This document shows positions 1 through 12,141 of a stretch of DNA of 64,000 nt, piece by piece. Position 1 is the first letter of the stretch, and every line of letters begins with the position of its first letter. Under the pieces are notes generated by a model that had not been told where the DNA came from, made no database searches, and was given only the letters and a program-made list of their open reading frames with translations. Origin of the DNA: Stentor coeruleus (lineage: Eukaryota; Ciliophora; Heterotrichea; Heterotrichida; Stentoridae); NCBI GenBank assembly GCA_001970955.1, contig MPUH01000068.1, forward strand, positions 58,324 to 122,323, given 5' to 3'. Position numbers and translations under genes: made by a program.

Positions 1-1312
1 TATAGCTGCTGGTCTTGAAGCTTTGTCTAGTGCGACAAGTTATCCTGAGCTTCAGATTGGAGAAGAGCAAATAAGAAATGTGACGTATTTTATTGAAGAA
101 GGAAACCCTGAAAAAGATAATTTAAATCCAGAGTATTTTAGGTCTTATGAAATGCATGGAGAATTACCAACTGATTGGAGATTAGCAATTAATATATGGA
201 GTCAAGGGTCTATGGGATTTGATAGGGTTATAGGATCAACATCAGTTGATATGGAAGATAGATATTTTGGTAACAAATATATAAGCAAGTTACTTATGCT
301 GAATATTTCTAAGAATTATGTTGATAGGATTATTGAAAGCACAAATATTACTCAGCAAAGAAACTGGCTTAATAGTGTGAAAAAGAAAATCAAAAGAGCG
401 ACACTTGATTTGAAAGAAAATAGACCTTTAGCTCCTGTTGAATATAGACCTCTGTCAGCTAAAGGTAAAAAAACCGCACAAGGCATGATTGAGATGTTTG
501 TCGAAGTTTTAGACCTCCAAACAGCTAAACTAGTTCCTATGTCTAAAATTGCGCAAAAGGCATGATTGAGATGTTTGTCGAAGTTTTAGACCTCCAAACA
601 GCTAAACTAGTTCCTATGTCTCAAAATTGCTAAGCCTGTTCCTGAAAAATATGAGCTTAGGTTTATCATCTGGAAATGCGAAGGGATCCCAATACCCGAA
701 GGTGATGAAGCAGTTGATATTTATTTCAAAGTATCATTTGACCCTACAGGTTGGCTAGCTGAATCTACAGACAAAGAAACCGATTGTCATGCTGGCTCAG
801 AAGATGGTCATGGTATTTTCAATTGGCGTATAAAATTCGGATTTGAATTGCCATGTAGTTTTGCTAGAATCCGTATAGCTGCATATGATTTTTCAACATT
901 CGGTGATGATCAAATGATGAGTGAAGTGGTTTTAGATTTAGCTAAACATTTTAGAAGAGTTATGAAAGAAGGAAAACTGAGTCAAGAAGAACAATGGGTT
1001 GATTTAATTATCCCTGGACCACAACAAAAAAATGGAGGAAAGGTTTTAGTGAGTTTTAATATATTGAGTTTAGCTGAGGCTAATCAAGCACCTGTTGGTG
1101 AAGGACAGGATGAACCAAATAGAGATCCTGAGCTTGAGACACCTGAAGAAGGAAGAGGTATTGGAGACTTTTTGAAAGGGACACCATTTGATGTGTCTAA
1201 TTGGTCGCTTTTCAACTTTGGTCTTATCAAAAAACTTATTATGGTCCTTTCTCTTATGGGTACGATTGTCGTCCTGTTTATATACCCAGGGCTGATTAGC
1301 AAGCCTGCATAA
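1..1312 (+). CDS. Ferlin-like protein, C-terminal part (5' end outside window)
   Basis: The frame is open from the left edge, so the start is missing. The visible part ends with a C2 domain (about 636-1015; landmarks YELRFIIWKCEG, HGIFNWRIKFGFELP, YDFSTFGDD), an acidic linker and one C-terminal membrane span (about 1216-1295) with only a few residues after it. A final C2 domain followed by a tail anchor is the layout of ferlins, Ca2+-dependent membrane fusion and repair proteins. The C2 match to the last ferlin C2 domain is by recognition, not search. The gene is interrupted at 481-621: a stretch of about 64 bp is repeated with a 77-bp period, which creates TGA at 563-565, and the second copy has an extra C at 622. 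Removing 77+1=78 nt restores one frame (...MSKIAKPVPEKYE...). I read this as an assembly duplication, not a pseudogene. Stop TAA. Confidence 0.75.
481..621. repeat. 77-bp-period tandem duplication inside ferlin-like gene
   Basis: Two near-identical copies of about 64 bp (481-544 and 558-621) separated by a short filler. The duplication breaks the reading frame, which the collapsed sequence restores, so an assembly origin is likely. Confidence 0.8.
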
Positions 1313-2005
1313 TAGTTTTAGGTTTATTGATTAGTAAATTGAGTTTTTTTTTAATAAAAATTAGATGCGGATTTATATTGGAGGCTTTGAAAAGTATTAT
1401 GATTTGGTGTAAGGATTAATTTATGATTATTAAGTGGGTTAGGATTATTTTTTGTAATGATTATAAGAAGAAGTTTTAGTATTTGAAATTTATATGTAAT
1501 AGATGGAATATATTAAAAATAAGCTTTAAAGTATTGTAATTTTTTTGGATTAAAATTTACTGAGTAATATATAATAGTATAATACAAAAACTCAATGGGA
1601 AAAAAATACTATAAAAAATCAATACTTTGAACTTTAAAAAGAAAAATAAAATAAAATGTTGTGATATTTAGTTTTAAGGCTAAAATATAGTTATTGCTTG
1701 TAAAAATTACGAATAAAAAAAGAAAATAATTATCATAAACTTTAAGACAATGAAAATTATTCAAGTACTTATAGATTATATTAAAAAATAAAATCAGAAC
1801 AAATTTTATCAAAAATCCTCAATTCCTTAACACTTATCATCTTTTAATTCCTATTAAAAACTGCATATTAAACTTCTTACAACTATTACATCCACATAAA
1901 TTATAAAAAAAATATCTTATTTTATTTTAAATAAATCTAACTCAATCAGCATTTTATAATATTTTTCATCTACTAACTTTATAATCTAAAACTTATTATC
2001 CTCAT
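1313..2005. other. AT-rich spacer without recognisable gene
   Basis: Very AT-rich spacer between two convergent genes. A 67-codon minus-strand ORF (1609-1812) is low-complexity F/I/N/Y/K sequence of the kind such DNA produces by chance. No RNA gene or repeat seen. Confidence 0.6.
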
Positions 2006-3796
2006 CTAAGTATACGTCTTAAAACAACACAAACATTGTTTCTTATTCTCAATAATCATGGCATTATAAATACATTTTCCATGATAAGGATGTCCACAAG
2101 GTAAAGCTCTAATATCACTATTTTTATCAAACTCTTTCTGACAAATATAGCATACTTTAATTTCATTATAAGCATTTTCTATATCTAATTGTATAGTTTG
2201 TACAACAAATCCAAAGTTTTGAATACTAATATCTTCAGAATTCTCATATACAGGTTTGAAAATCTTAGGTAAGCTATCTTGATGTTCCAAATAATTCAGA
2301 TTTGAACTTTGTAATTCATCATCTATTTTAGAACTTAAAGGTGGGGTTAAAGGAGAGACAAGAATAGTCGCACTTTGTGGGACAGTATCTGATTTAAGGT
2401 TTTTTATATAGTTTTTCTATATAATATTTACATCATGAGAACTTCTTTTTGAATCTGAGAAATTAGGAGCTAAATGATCACTATCAAGATTTACTTTATG
2501 AAATAAATCCATAGGTTCAATACTTTGATTATTTTCTATAGAAAGTTCGTGTTTTTGTTTTATAGCCTCATGTTTTATTTGCATTTTCATCTGCCTATTT
2601 TCTATATGAAACCATATAAGCATAATAAATCTATATGACCCTTACGTACCAATAACAAAAATTATTACAATTGATATTATTGCTGGAAGCTTAAAAGGAC
2701 TTTCTTCAGGATTAATTTTTTTGCATATACCAGAATAAAGTAAATACCCATCAGCGCATAATATGCAATCAGCTAAATTATTACAGCTAAGGCACCCATC
2801 TGTGCAATTCATACATTTTAATCCATCAAGGTACATCCCATTATTACATGAAATACAAAAAGAAGAATCTTCGTTACAAGTCTTACAATTAGAATCACAA
2901 CAATGATTTTGACTATCTAAAAAATATCCTTCAAAGCATTTTAAGCAATTATTTATTGAGTTTGGACATGATGAACATTTTTTTGTATGGCAAATTTTTC
3001 CAACACACTCATTATTGTTAATTAATTCATATCCATCATAACATTCATTACATAATGTATTGTTTGTGCAGTGCTTACAATTACTTACACAGTTATAACA
3101 TAAGTTGTTTAGATAATACCCTTCATTACAAGAACTACAATTCCAATTATCTTTAGAACATGTTAAACAAGATGGATGGCAACAGAATCCATTTAAGTCA
3201 AGATCTAATCCTTCTTCACAATAATTGCACCTCTTAGATTTTTCATCACAATAAGAGCAAAATATTGAATCGCAATAAAAACAATTAAAATCGTCTAAAT
3301 AAGTTTTAATCGTACATTCTTGACATTGTGTAAAATTAACAGAGCATTTAAGACATTCAATATTAGAACATTTTACACATGAGTTTTGTTCATCAAGACC
3401 TAAACCATCTTTGCATGATACACAATTTTGAAAATTATCATCACAATAAGCACATGCGGTGCTATCACAACTAATTGATCTTGATTGATGAAAGCAAGTA
3501 TTTGGATAGAAACATGAACAATTTGAAGATGAGCATATTGGTTCACAATAACCGTTTATTAGCTTGTAACCTTCTTGGCATTGGATGCAAGTTGAGTTTT
3601 GAAGTTCTAAACAATTTTCTATACGATAAAGAGAAAGTTCAGAGGATTGGGATGCTTTACAACCTATGTCAAGGTCACGAGTATACCCAAGATTGCAGTT
3701 TAAGCAGGTTTCATGGAAATTTGGTGAACAGAACTCACAGTTTTGTATTGAGCAAGAGTGGACAATAAGAATGGATTGGATAAAAACAATAAGCAT
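2006..3796 (-). CDS. Cys-rich receptor-like membrane protein with C-terminal RING-H2 finger (paralog A)
   Basis: Three exons join over two 15-nt introns (2631-2645 and 2417-2431) to give about 586 aa. In order: a signal peptide (MLIVFIQSILIVHS), about 340 residues of Cys-rich repeats with recurring CxxC and C-x(4)-GY/GL spacing like furin-type or growth-factor-receptor Cys-rich domains, one membrane span (...SIVIIFVIGTFIMLIW, split by intron 1), a charged cytosolic linker, and a RING-H2 finger at the very end (Cys 539, 542, 557, His 559, 562, Cys 565, 578, 581). RING-H2 fingers usually recruit E2 enzymes, so a membrane E3 ubiquitin ligase with an extracellular sensing domain is inferred. Ligand and substrate are unknown. 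First of three intact tandem paralogs (with 5784-7653 and 8467-10314). It alone has the second intron. Confidence 0.8.
2417..2431 (-). other. 15-nt intron in paralog A
   Basis: Sense strand GTAAATATTATATAG. Without removal the frame stops within it (…SSHDVNII*). With removal the frame continues through SSHDKNYIKNLK into the RING exon. Confidence 0.85.
2631..2645 (-). other. 15-nt intron in paralog A
   Basis: Sense strand GTAAGGGTCATATAG. It falls in the membrane span, and removal joins VIGT to FIMLIWFHIE. Same position as the introns at 6445-6459 and 9149-9163. Confidence 0.9.
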
Positions 3797-5337
3797 ATTT
3801 ATTATTGAAAATATTTTATAGTCATGATAAGAAAGATAAGATTGAAGATAGAGAGTTTGGGTAGGGATGGAATTAAGATAGAGAGTTTTGGATAGATTTT
3901 GAATTGCGGATTTTATTGATAGGCTTTATATTATTTAGCTCAATGTATATACTGATTTATACTTTAAATAATACAGATAATCTTTATAATGCTAGATGGT
4001 ACATTGTGACTATGTTATTAAAATTTTATGTATTTTTTTTTCTAAGGATTTATAATATTTTAATGAAATTAGTACGATATGATACAAGAAACCCTCTTTT
4101 AAGGTTAATTTGTTTATCAAATTTTCTCATTTATAAAACATTATAACTAAAGTATATGCCCAACATTTTATATTTATCCATCAAAGTTCAACCTAGTGCC
4201 AATTATCTTAAAATACTAAGGTATCCAATCTATAGCATTTTCTTAAAGCTAATATTAACCCAGCAGACTATTAAAGTCATTCCTAAAATAATTTTTTTTA
4301 AGCTGACTAGAAATAAATCCCAGTTTTTTTGGTGCATGAAATTTAAACTGAGGCTGGCTAATTAAATCCATATAAAAATAATACAGATAATCATATAAGT
4401 ATTGAAAAATTATTCATTTCTAAAAAATTACAATTAAATATATCTGAGTTATTATTATTAGCTTTGGTCTTATTAGAAAACTCAATTAAGTTTTTCACTT
4501 ATTTGCAAAACTTAGTATTTTATTATATCCAATCTTAGTTATCAATATGATTTAATATATAGCTAATAATTTATGAAAATAAATTATAAAAGTATACTTA
4601 ATATACATTTATATATAATAAACCATGTGAGTATATAAAAATATGATAAAGAAATCACAGATTTTTATGAAAACTTATAAACAATTTAAAAAAGGCTAAA
4701 AAAATTTAAAACTTTTTATGAAAACTTATAAACAATTTAAAGAAGCTAAAAGATTTTAAGCTATACAACTAGGAAATATTTTGAATACAATTTTCATTAC
4801 AAATCTTATCATATTTTGAAAATAAAAACAAAAAACTTAATTCTTATATATAAAAGAGACAATAAACCTTATATCTGTTTTAAGATGATTATGATACTTT
4901 TGATAAATAATATGATTATAGATTGAATATAAAAAAAGTGTTTGAATAATATGAAAAATAAGCTAAGAATGAAAATTATGAGATAAAAATTGCAAAATTA
5001 GTTTTATAAGACATTGATAATTAGATAAGATTTTTTGAAATTTTCAGCTATAAAATTTAAGATAGTAAATAAGGTAACAAAAAAAATTTTCATATTTGAA
5101 AAGTTTGGAATATATTCTTTTAAGTTTTTAAAAGCTTAACTATATATTTAGCCTTTAATTATAGATTCCAATAACTATCTTCTTTATAAACTCACAAGCA
5201 GCTCATTTTATAATATTTTTATTATAATTCCCTTAACCATATTTCAATCAAAATTAGCAAAACCATGATAAATACTTTCTTTAGTAAAAAAACTATTTTT
5301 AATCATCCTAATTATCCTTATCTAAATATATTATTTT
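3797..5337. other. Long AT-rich spacer with small tandem duplication
   Basis: No convincing gene. Short plus-strand ORFs at 3904-4146 and 4156-4365 lack a domain, have low-complexity composition, and the first lacks a good ATG. A 51-bp-period duplication lies at about 4662-4757. The spacer may hold older debris of the Cys-rich/RING family, but I could not recognise any. Confidence 0.5.
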
Positions 5338-5700
5338 AAACACCACAGATATTACTTTTTATTTTCATTGATCATTGTATTATAAATACATTTCCCATGA
5401 TAAGGATACCCACAAGGTAGAACCCTAATATCAGAATCTTCATCAAACTCCTCCTGATAAAAAAACATATTAAATCCTATTATAAGATTTTTCTATATCT
5501 AATTGCACAACTGGAACAAAAAAACCAAAATAATGAATGCTAATATTCCATAAACAGGTTTGAAAAGATCAGTAAATTCGTATTGTTCACTCAAACAATC
5601 AATATTCTGAATTTAGATAAAAACATTATTAATTTTAGGTGAAATCAGAGTATTAAATATCATAGATTTATTTGATGGGACTATATCTCATCATTAATCC
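5338..5700 (-). pseudogene. Decayed C-terminal RING segment of the Cys-rich/RING family
   Basis: Read on the minus strand, this matches the C-terminal exon of the neighbours (FDEDSDIRVLPCGYPYHGKC, then IYNTMINENKK) but is dead. Both Cys of the first CxxC are gone (FFYQEEF in place of CxxCQxxF), the first RING His is Tyr (CGYPYH), an in-frame TAA replaces the residue before YLWC, and the upstream linker is full of stops. No Cys-rich ectodomain follows. It sits between intact paralogs A and B, so it is a partial or eroded fourth member. Confidence 0.8.
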
Positions 5701-5783
5701 AAATACAAAATAATAAAAACTTATAGTAAATTCCACAAATTTTAAAATATTCTTATTCATAATCTAGAACTAATTATTCCTAA

Positions 5784-7653
5784 CTAAGCATAATTTTTAA
5801 AACAACGTAAACATTGCTTTTGATTTTCATTGATCATTGTATTATAAATGCATTTCCCATGATAAGGATGCCCACAAGGTAAAACCCTAACATCATTATC
5901 TCCATATAACCTCTGTTTACAAAAAAGACATATTTTAATTCCATTATAAGAATTTTCTAAATCCAATTTTACGATTGGTGCAATAGATTCGAAATTTTGA
6001 CTATTAATAACTTCAATTTTTACATAAACAGGGTTAAAAATTTCAGGCATTTTGTTTTGTTGTTGTAAATCTTTAGCATCTGAACTTACTATATCTAAAT
6101 TTTCAGGATAAGGGGTTAAAGGTGAATTAACAGGAGGAAATACAGCAGATTCTCCTTGTAAAAATGTGTCAATATTAAATACTTTATTTTTTAAAGTATT
6201 TTTTTCTATACTTTTAGAATTTTTAGTTCGTGAACTATTTAGATTGTATTTATCATGAATATAGTATTTATTACAAAGATCAACCATTTGAAAAGCATCA
6301 ATTGGCTCTTCTATATTTCGATTATTTCCCTTTGAAATCTCATGTTTTGATTTTACCACCTCATTTATAGGTTTTGCAACCTTATGCTCAATTTGTAAAT
6401 TATCTTTTTTCTTTTCTATTTTCAGCCATATAAGCATTGCAATTCTAAATAACCCTTACAATCCAATAACAAAAATAGTCACAATTGAAAATATCGCCGG
6501 AAGTTTAAAAGGATTTTCTTTATCTCCAATCTTTTCACACTTTCCAGAATTATTTATAAACCCAACCGCACAAGTTAAACAATAATTCATATTTTGACAA
6601 CTGGTACATTCAATAGGACAATTTTTACATATTGTTCCATCAAGATACCTTCTATCCTCACATGAAACACAATCAGGTGAATCATTACTACAAATTTTAC
6701 AACTAGGGTTACAACAATATCTAAAAAGATCTAAAACATAACCTTTAGAGCATTCTGAACATATAGCAGTTGATTCTGGACAAGATATACAGTTTTTTGT
6801 ATGGCATTTTTTTTTAACACACTGTCCAATATCATTTTTTTCATATCCATCCATGCATTCATGACATGAACTATTATTAACACAATATTTGCAATTATCT
6901 ATACATTTGTAACATAAAACATCATAAAAAGTACCTTGTTTACATGTACTACAAGTCCAGTCATTATAAGAACAAGTTAAGCAAGATGGATCACAACAAT
7001 TTCCTCCAGAGTCAAAAACTAATCCTTCCTTACAATAAGCACAATTTAATGTTAGATTATCACAACTAGAACAATAAATTGATCCACAAAAATAACAATT
7101 AAATCCATCTGAATAAGTTCCAGAAATGCATCCTTCGCATTNTAAATCCATCTGAATAAGTTCCAGAAATGCATCCTTCGCATTTTGTATAGTCATAAGC
7201 ACATCCAGCACATTCAGGATATAAACATTTGACACAATTATTTTGATCATCTAATCCAAAACCATTTTTGCATACTAAGCATTTTATTGAAGCATCATCA
7301 CATTTTTCACAGGTATTATTATCGCATATTAACGATCTTACTTGATGAATACAGGTATTTGGATAGAAGCAAAGACAATCTTTAGATGAACAAATAGGAT
7401 CACAATGACCTAAAATTAAAGAATAACCTTCTTGACATTTGATACAAGTTGAGTTTTGATGTTCTAAACAATTTTCTATACGCCATAAAGAAATCTCAAG
7501 GTTTTGGGATGGTTTACACCCTAGGTCAAGGTTGCGAGTATACCCAAGGTTGCAGTTTAAGCAGGTTTCAGGGAAATTTGGTGAACAGAACTCACAGTTT
7601 TGTATTGAGCAAGAATGAACAAGAAGAATGAACTGGATAAACACAATAATCAT
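5784..7653 (-). CDS. Cys-rich receptor-like membrane protein with C-terminal RING-H2 finger (paralog B)
   Basis: Same architecture as the genes at 2006-3796 and 8467-10314: signal peptide (MIIVFIQFILLVHS), Cys-rich repeat ectodomain, membrane span ending FVIGLIAMLIW, charged linker, terminal RING-H2 (CLFCKQRL...LPCGHPYHGKC...CLRC). One 15-nt intron (6445-6459) joins the ectodomain and cytosolic parts. The ectodomain frame is broken at N7142, where 43 bp are repeated. Collapsing the repeat restores one protein of about 603 aa. Unlike paralog A, there is no intron in the linker. Function inferred as for A. Confidence 0.8.
6445..6459 (-). other. 15-nt intron in paralog B
   Basis: Sense strand GTAAGGGTTATTTAG. 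Removal joins IFVIGL to IAMLIWLKIE. Identical in sequence and position to the intron at 9149-9163. Confidence 0.9.
7099..7187. repeat. Assembly seam: 43-bp overlap repeated around N7142
   Basis: The bases before the N are repeated after it with a 43-bp period. This shifts the frame of paralog B, and one copy should be removed. Confidence 0.9.
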
Positions 7654-8466
7654 ATTTATTATTGAAAATTAGAGATTTTTTTTGAGTTATGAGTATCAAT
7701 ATGATTTTAGATTGAATATATTTTAGAATGTGTAGATTTTGCTATATAGGAAGATTATTATGATGGATTTTTTGGATTTTATATGCAGTTTTATTAAAGA
7801 AAGAGTGATATGTGCTTTTTGGTAAGAATTATTTTTTTATAGGAAATTTAATTTGTGTTTAAGGTAGCTTAGAATTTTTGATGCTAATCGATTTAAGATA
7901 GTTTTATGCTTGCACTTAGACTTAATTTGCCCAAAATTATACTTTTTATTTTTTATAGTTTAAGTTTTTATTAAGATTTAATTATAGTAATTTCAATATC
8001 AGACAAAATTTTTTTATACTTAATGAAATCCTAGGATTTTTTATAGTCATCTTATATATAAATGCAGATCACTTATATTAGTTAAAGAAAAATGCATATA
8101 AAATTACTAAAATTTTTACGGAATAAGAAGCTAAATAACTTTATGATATTGAATTAATATGCGCATTCTCCTATTCTATATGCAAAATTACTACTTTTCT
8201 AAATTGGTTACATTTTGAGCCTTTTAGTATGCTTCTAATATATATTCAAGTTTCTGTGTATTTTCAACAATTTTTAAATAATATATCATGTTAGTCAAAT
8301 TATTTCTAGCCAAATTCAGTAATTTATACCTTAGTACTCTAATCAATCATATTTGTCATGTTTTCTCTAAAAATTCATTCGTTTTCTTATTTATGATCTA
8401 AAACTTATTTTCTTATACTAAGCATATGATTTTAAAAAGTGTAAATATTTCTTCTTATTTTTTATA
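7654..8466. other. AT-rich spacer between paralogs B and C
   Basis: No gene seen. At 8413-8510 a 49-bp-period duplication repeats the last codons and stop of paralog C, so part of the C 3' end is present twice. Confidence 0.6.
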
Positions 8467-10314
8467 CTAAGCATATGATTTTAAACAGTATAAGCATTTC
8501 TTCTTATTTTCAATTATCATTTCATTAAAAATACATTTCCCATGATAAGGATGCTTACAAGGTAAAGCTCTAACATCATTATCTCCAGCTAGCTTCTCTT
8601 GACAAATAATGCATACTTTAAACCCATTATAAGAATTTTTTAAATTTAATTGTACAACTGGTACATTTGATTCAAAATTTTGACTGCTAATAAATTCAGA
8701 ATTCTCATAAACCGGTTTGAAAACTTCGATTATTTTACCTCGTTGTTTTAAATAATCTGCATATGAATTCAACAAAACTGTATCTTCTGAATTTGGGGTT
8801 AAATGGGAGTTAAAAGGAGGAAATGCAGTTTCAATATTAGGAACTTTGATTTTTGAAAAGACGGAGGATATGTTTTTTACTTCTTTTGGATCCCTTTTAG
8901 AATTTTTAACTTGTGAACTGTTATGAGGATTTTGACCATCATAAACATAATATTTATTATCAAGATCATCTATTTTGACAGGCTCTATTGATTCTTTTTT
9001 TATAGCATTTTCTTTAGAAGGTTCAAACTTTTCTTTAACTACTTCATGTATATTTTTAATCTCTTCATTTGCTTGTTTAATCATCTCATTTTCAAATTGT
9101 ATATTAATTCTTTTCTTATCAATTTTCAACCATATAAACATCCCAATTCTAAATAACCCTTACAATCCAATAACAAAAATAGTCACAACCGAAAATATTG
9201 CTGGGAGCTTAAAAGGACTTTCTTTATCTCTAATTTTCTCACACTTTCCAGAATTATTTATAAACCCAACCGCACAAGATAAACAATAATCCACATTTGT
9301 ACAACTAAGACATTCATCTGGACAAATTTTACATATTAATTCATCAAGATACATTCCATCATTACATGAAAGACAATTCGGAGAATCAAAATTACAAGTT
9401 TTACAACTAGGGTAACAACAATGATTTAAAGAATCTAAAACATATTCTTCTTCACATTCTGAGCATATATTTATCGAAGTTGAACATTCTAAACAATTTG
9501 CTGTATAGCATTTTTTTACAACACATTGTCCTTTATAATTTTGTTCATATCCCTCATTACATTGATAACATGAATTATTATCAATACAAAGTTTGCAATT
9601 ATCTATACATTTATAACATAAACCATCATAAAAAGTACCTTGTTTACATGTATTACAAGCCCAGTCATTATAAGAACAAGTTAAGCATGATGGATCACAA
9701 CAATATCCTTCTGAGTCAAAAACTAATCCTTCATTACAATAAATGCAATTATTAGTTAAATTATCGCAACTAGCACAATTAATAGAGCCACAATATATAC
9801 AGTTACTATTATTTAAATAAGTTCCAGGAATACATTCTTGGCATATTTTATAGTTATAAGTACATTTGGAGCATTTAGTGTCTAAGCATTTTACACAGTT
9901 ATTTAGATCATTTAGTCCAAAACCATCTTTACAAGCAAGACAGTTTTCTAAAGAATCATCACATTTAGCACAGATTGTATTGTCACAAGTTAATAATCTT
10001 TTTTCATGAATACAAGTATTTGGATAGAAACAAATACAGTCTGAAAATAAACAAATTGGCTCGCAGTGGCCGATAATTAAAGAATAACCTTCTTGACATT
10101 TGATACAAGTTGAGTTTTGAAGTTCTAAACAATTTTCTATACGCCAAAGAGAAGGAATAGGGAAAAGGGATTGCTTACAGCCTAGATTTAGATCTCGAGT
10201 ATAGCCGATATTACAGTTTAAACAGAGATTAGGGTTGGCTGGAGAACAGAAATCACAATTTTGTACTGAACAAGAATGAGTGAGAAGGATGAATTGTATA
10301 AATGCAATTAGCAT
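8467..10314 (-). CDS. Cys-rich receptor-like membrane protein with C-terminal RING-H2 finger (paralog C)
   Basis: The cleanest member of the family: about 610 aa after removing one 15-nt intron (9149-9163), with no assembly break. Signal peptide MLIAFIQFILLTHS, then Cys-rich repeats (about residues 18-360; NSTCIKCQEGYSL, CYKCIDNCKLC), membrane span (FSVVTIFVIGLIGMFIW), a Lys/Glu-rich linker, and a terminal RING-H2 (CIICQEKL...LPCKHPYHGKC...CLYC). The ectodomain is close to paralog B (shared CDPSCLTCSYNDW and KQGTFYD), so B and C are the more recent duplicates. Predicted membrane-bound E3 ligase or receptor, by inference. Confidence 0.85.
9149..9163 (-). other. 15-nt intron in paralog C
   Basis: Sense strand GTAAGGGTTATTTAG, joining FVIGL to IGMFIWLKID. 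Confidence 0.9.
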
Positions 10315-11134
10315 TTTATTTTTTAATTACTTTGAAAAATTTTAGGAGGATAAGTTTAGATAAGGCTTAAACGACTGAATTTATTAGTTTTTAATATTAG
10401 TTTTGCTTGCTTAAATTTTAGACATTTATAAAAAATAAAGTTTTTCTCTCTTAGATTAAGTTTAAAGCGAAAAATGAAATTAAAAAAATAGTATTTGATT
10501 CTAATTTTAATCAAAATAATATAATAAATTCGAAAAGTATCGAAGCTTTTGATGCATTAATCAAAATAATAATAAATTCGAGAAACATCGAAGCTTTTGA
10601 TGCATTAATCAAAAAATATTTTGATAAGCGTAAAAAAAATTAAAAGAAAAAATTATACTACATATATTTAACATAATCTTTTATAACCATATACTTCATT
10701 TCATCTCTCTCAATATCCTTTAATAAATTAAATAATATAATTGTAGTGTAATTTCTTAAAAGAGAGTATTTCTATATTAACATAATGTATTAAATATCTT
10801 ATCTTATATAAATATATATTATATTCATACATTCTCTAAACAGGAGCGCTATATTCAGAAATAATATCGAAAATCATAATTAGCCAATAATACTTATATC
10901 AATAACAGCCTTACGTATTTTCTAAACAATTTTCTAAACACTTTCTCCATATCAGCAACTAAAAACTTTCATAAACTAATAAAATCCTCTAAAACTCATA
11001 ATAATTTCTCAACTAAAACCCTTAAAACTTCATATCATTTAAACTCATCAAAACTAAAAGAAAGGTCTTTTTAAACTAAAAACTCCTATCATAATCTTAA
11101 CCTCAAAAAATCCTCACTCTAAAAACATTTTATC
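10315..11134. other. AT-rich spacer with 50-bp tandem duplication
   Basis: No gene seen. A roughly 50-bp unit (containing ATCGAAGCTTTTGATGCATT) is repeated at about 10507-10613 with a few differences, so this duplication looks real rather than an assembly copy. Confidence 0.55.
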
Positions 11135-12141
11135 TTAATTTTCCTCACAAGAATTTTTCCCAACCTTAACAATCCTCGCATAAGGTATCAAAGTGGTTAA
11201 ATCCATCCCTTCATCAGGTTCTCTTATAAATGGATTAATCATAAGTAAATAAAAATACCTAACAAAAACCATTCTATTCATTTCAATCATAATTCCTTTA
11301 TAATTCAAATGAGAAAGTATTCCTTTAACCCAACAAATCGGTTGTAAATCTCCGATTTTATTTTTAAACATCAAAGCAGTATAATTGTTTTGTATAGTAA
11401 CTTCATAACAAAGTCCTAGTTTTTTAGAGATAATTTTAGCATTTTCTAGTTCTGAACATGAGTAAAAAGCTTTGATTGTGCTGAAATCTTCAATTTTTAT
11501 ATAACTTCCAAAACACATCCATGTTTCAACAGGTCTTGTAAAGCATATTTTAGGAGTGACGAAGTGTATTTTTACTAATAAAGGGCAGAGATCATTGTGG
11601 TTTTTTGAATCTTCTTCGATAGAGGATATAAGGATTTCATCAGGGGATATTGTATAAAGGTTAAGATCTTTATCATAATCAAATACTGCTTTTGGTGCGT
11701 AAATGAACTTTACTAAGGTGTTACTTGGCTTTTTTGAAGTGTAAGTCCCAAAGTCTGAGACTAGGTTTCCTATAAAGTAATTTTTAGAATCTTCATCTAA
11801 CCCACCATCTGTATAGTAAGGAAGAAAACAATTGTGCAACTTACTAGAATTTATCTTAGAAATGTTCTCAAGTATGTCTTTCCATGGGAGGAAGCCTGAG
11901 TTTGTAGGAAGGCCAAGATTATGCAGGGCAATTCTTTGTATGCTCAAGGACTGCTTTTGGAAAAACTTTTGCAAAAACTTACACACAATAATAATAACTC
12001 TAAAATCTTCAGGTTTAAGAAAACTCATGATCTCTAATAAGGCAAAAACTTACACACAATAATAATAACTCTAAAATCTTCAGGTTTAAGAAAACTCATG
12101 ATCTCTAATAAGTTGTTGGTCTTAAGTGAAAGAAGATTCAT
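11135..12141 (-). CDS. F-box protein
   Basis: The plain ORF starts inside the domain (MSFLKPEDFRVIIIVCKFL). A 71-bp stretch (11971-12041) is repeated at 12042-12112 and cuts off the 5' end. Collapsing it extends the frame upstream to an ATG at 12141 and adds MNLLSLKTNNLLEI. The N-terminus then reads as an F-box (LLEIMSFLKPEDFR..IIVCK), with the usual leucines and the VCK motif. Product about 311 aa. F-box proteins bring substrates to SCF ubiquitin ligases through Skp1. The remaining ~260 residues match no repeat (no LRR, WD40 or kelch) that I recognise, so the substrate is unknown. Stop TAA. Confidence 0.6.
11971..12112. repeat. 71-bp perfect tandem duplication truncating the F-box gene
   Basis: Copies at 11971-12041 and 12042-12112, no N between. 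The duplication separates the first half of the F-box from the second. Confidence 0.85.

Noticed and set aside
3475-3768. Plus-strand ORF inside the Cys-rich gene A
   Set aside because: Antisense shadow of the signal peptide and Cys-rich exon of the gene at 2006-3796; no domain of its own. The same applies to 7449-7631 and 9480-9755.
3904-4365. Two short plus-strand ORFs (80 and 69 codons)
   Set aside because: Low-complexity I/L/F/Y/K composition in AT-rich spacer, no ATG with usual context, no domain.
7654-8466. Possible extra paralog remnant between B and C
   Set aside because: Only the duplicated 3' end of C (8413-8510) is recognisable; no other family sequence.
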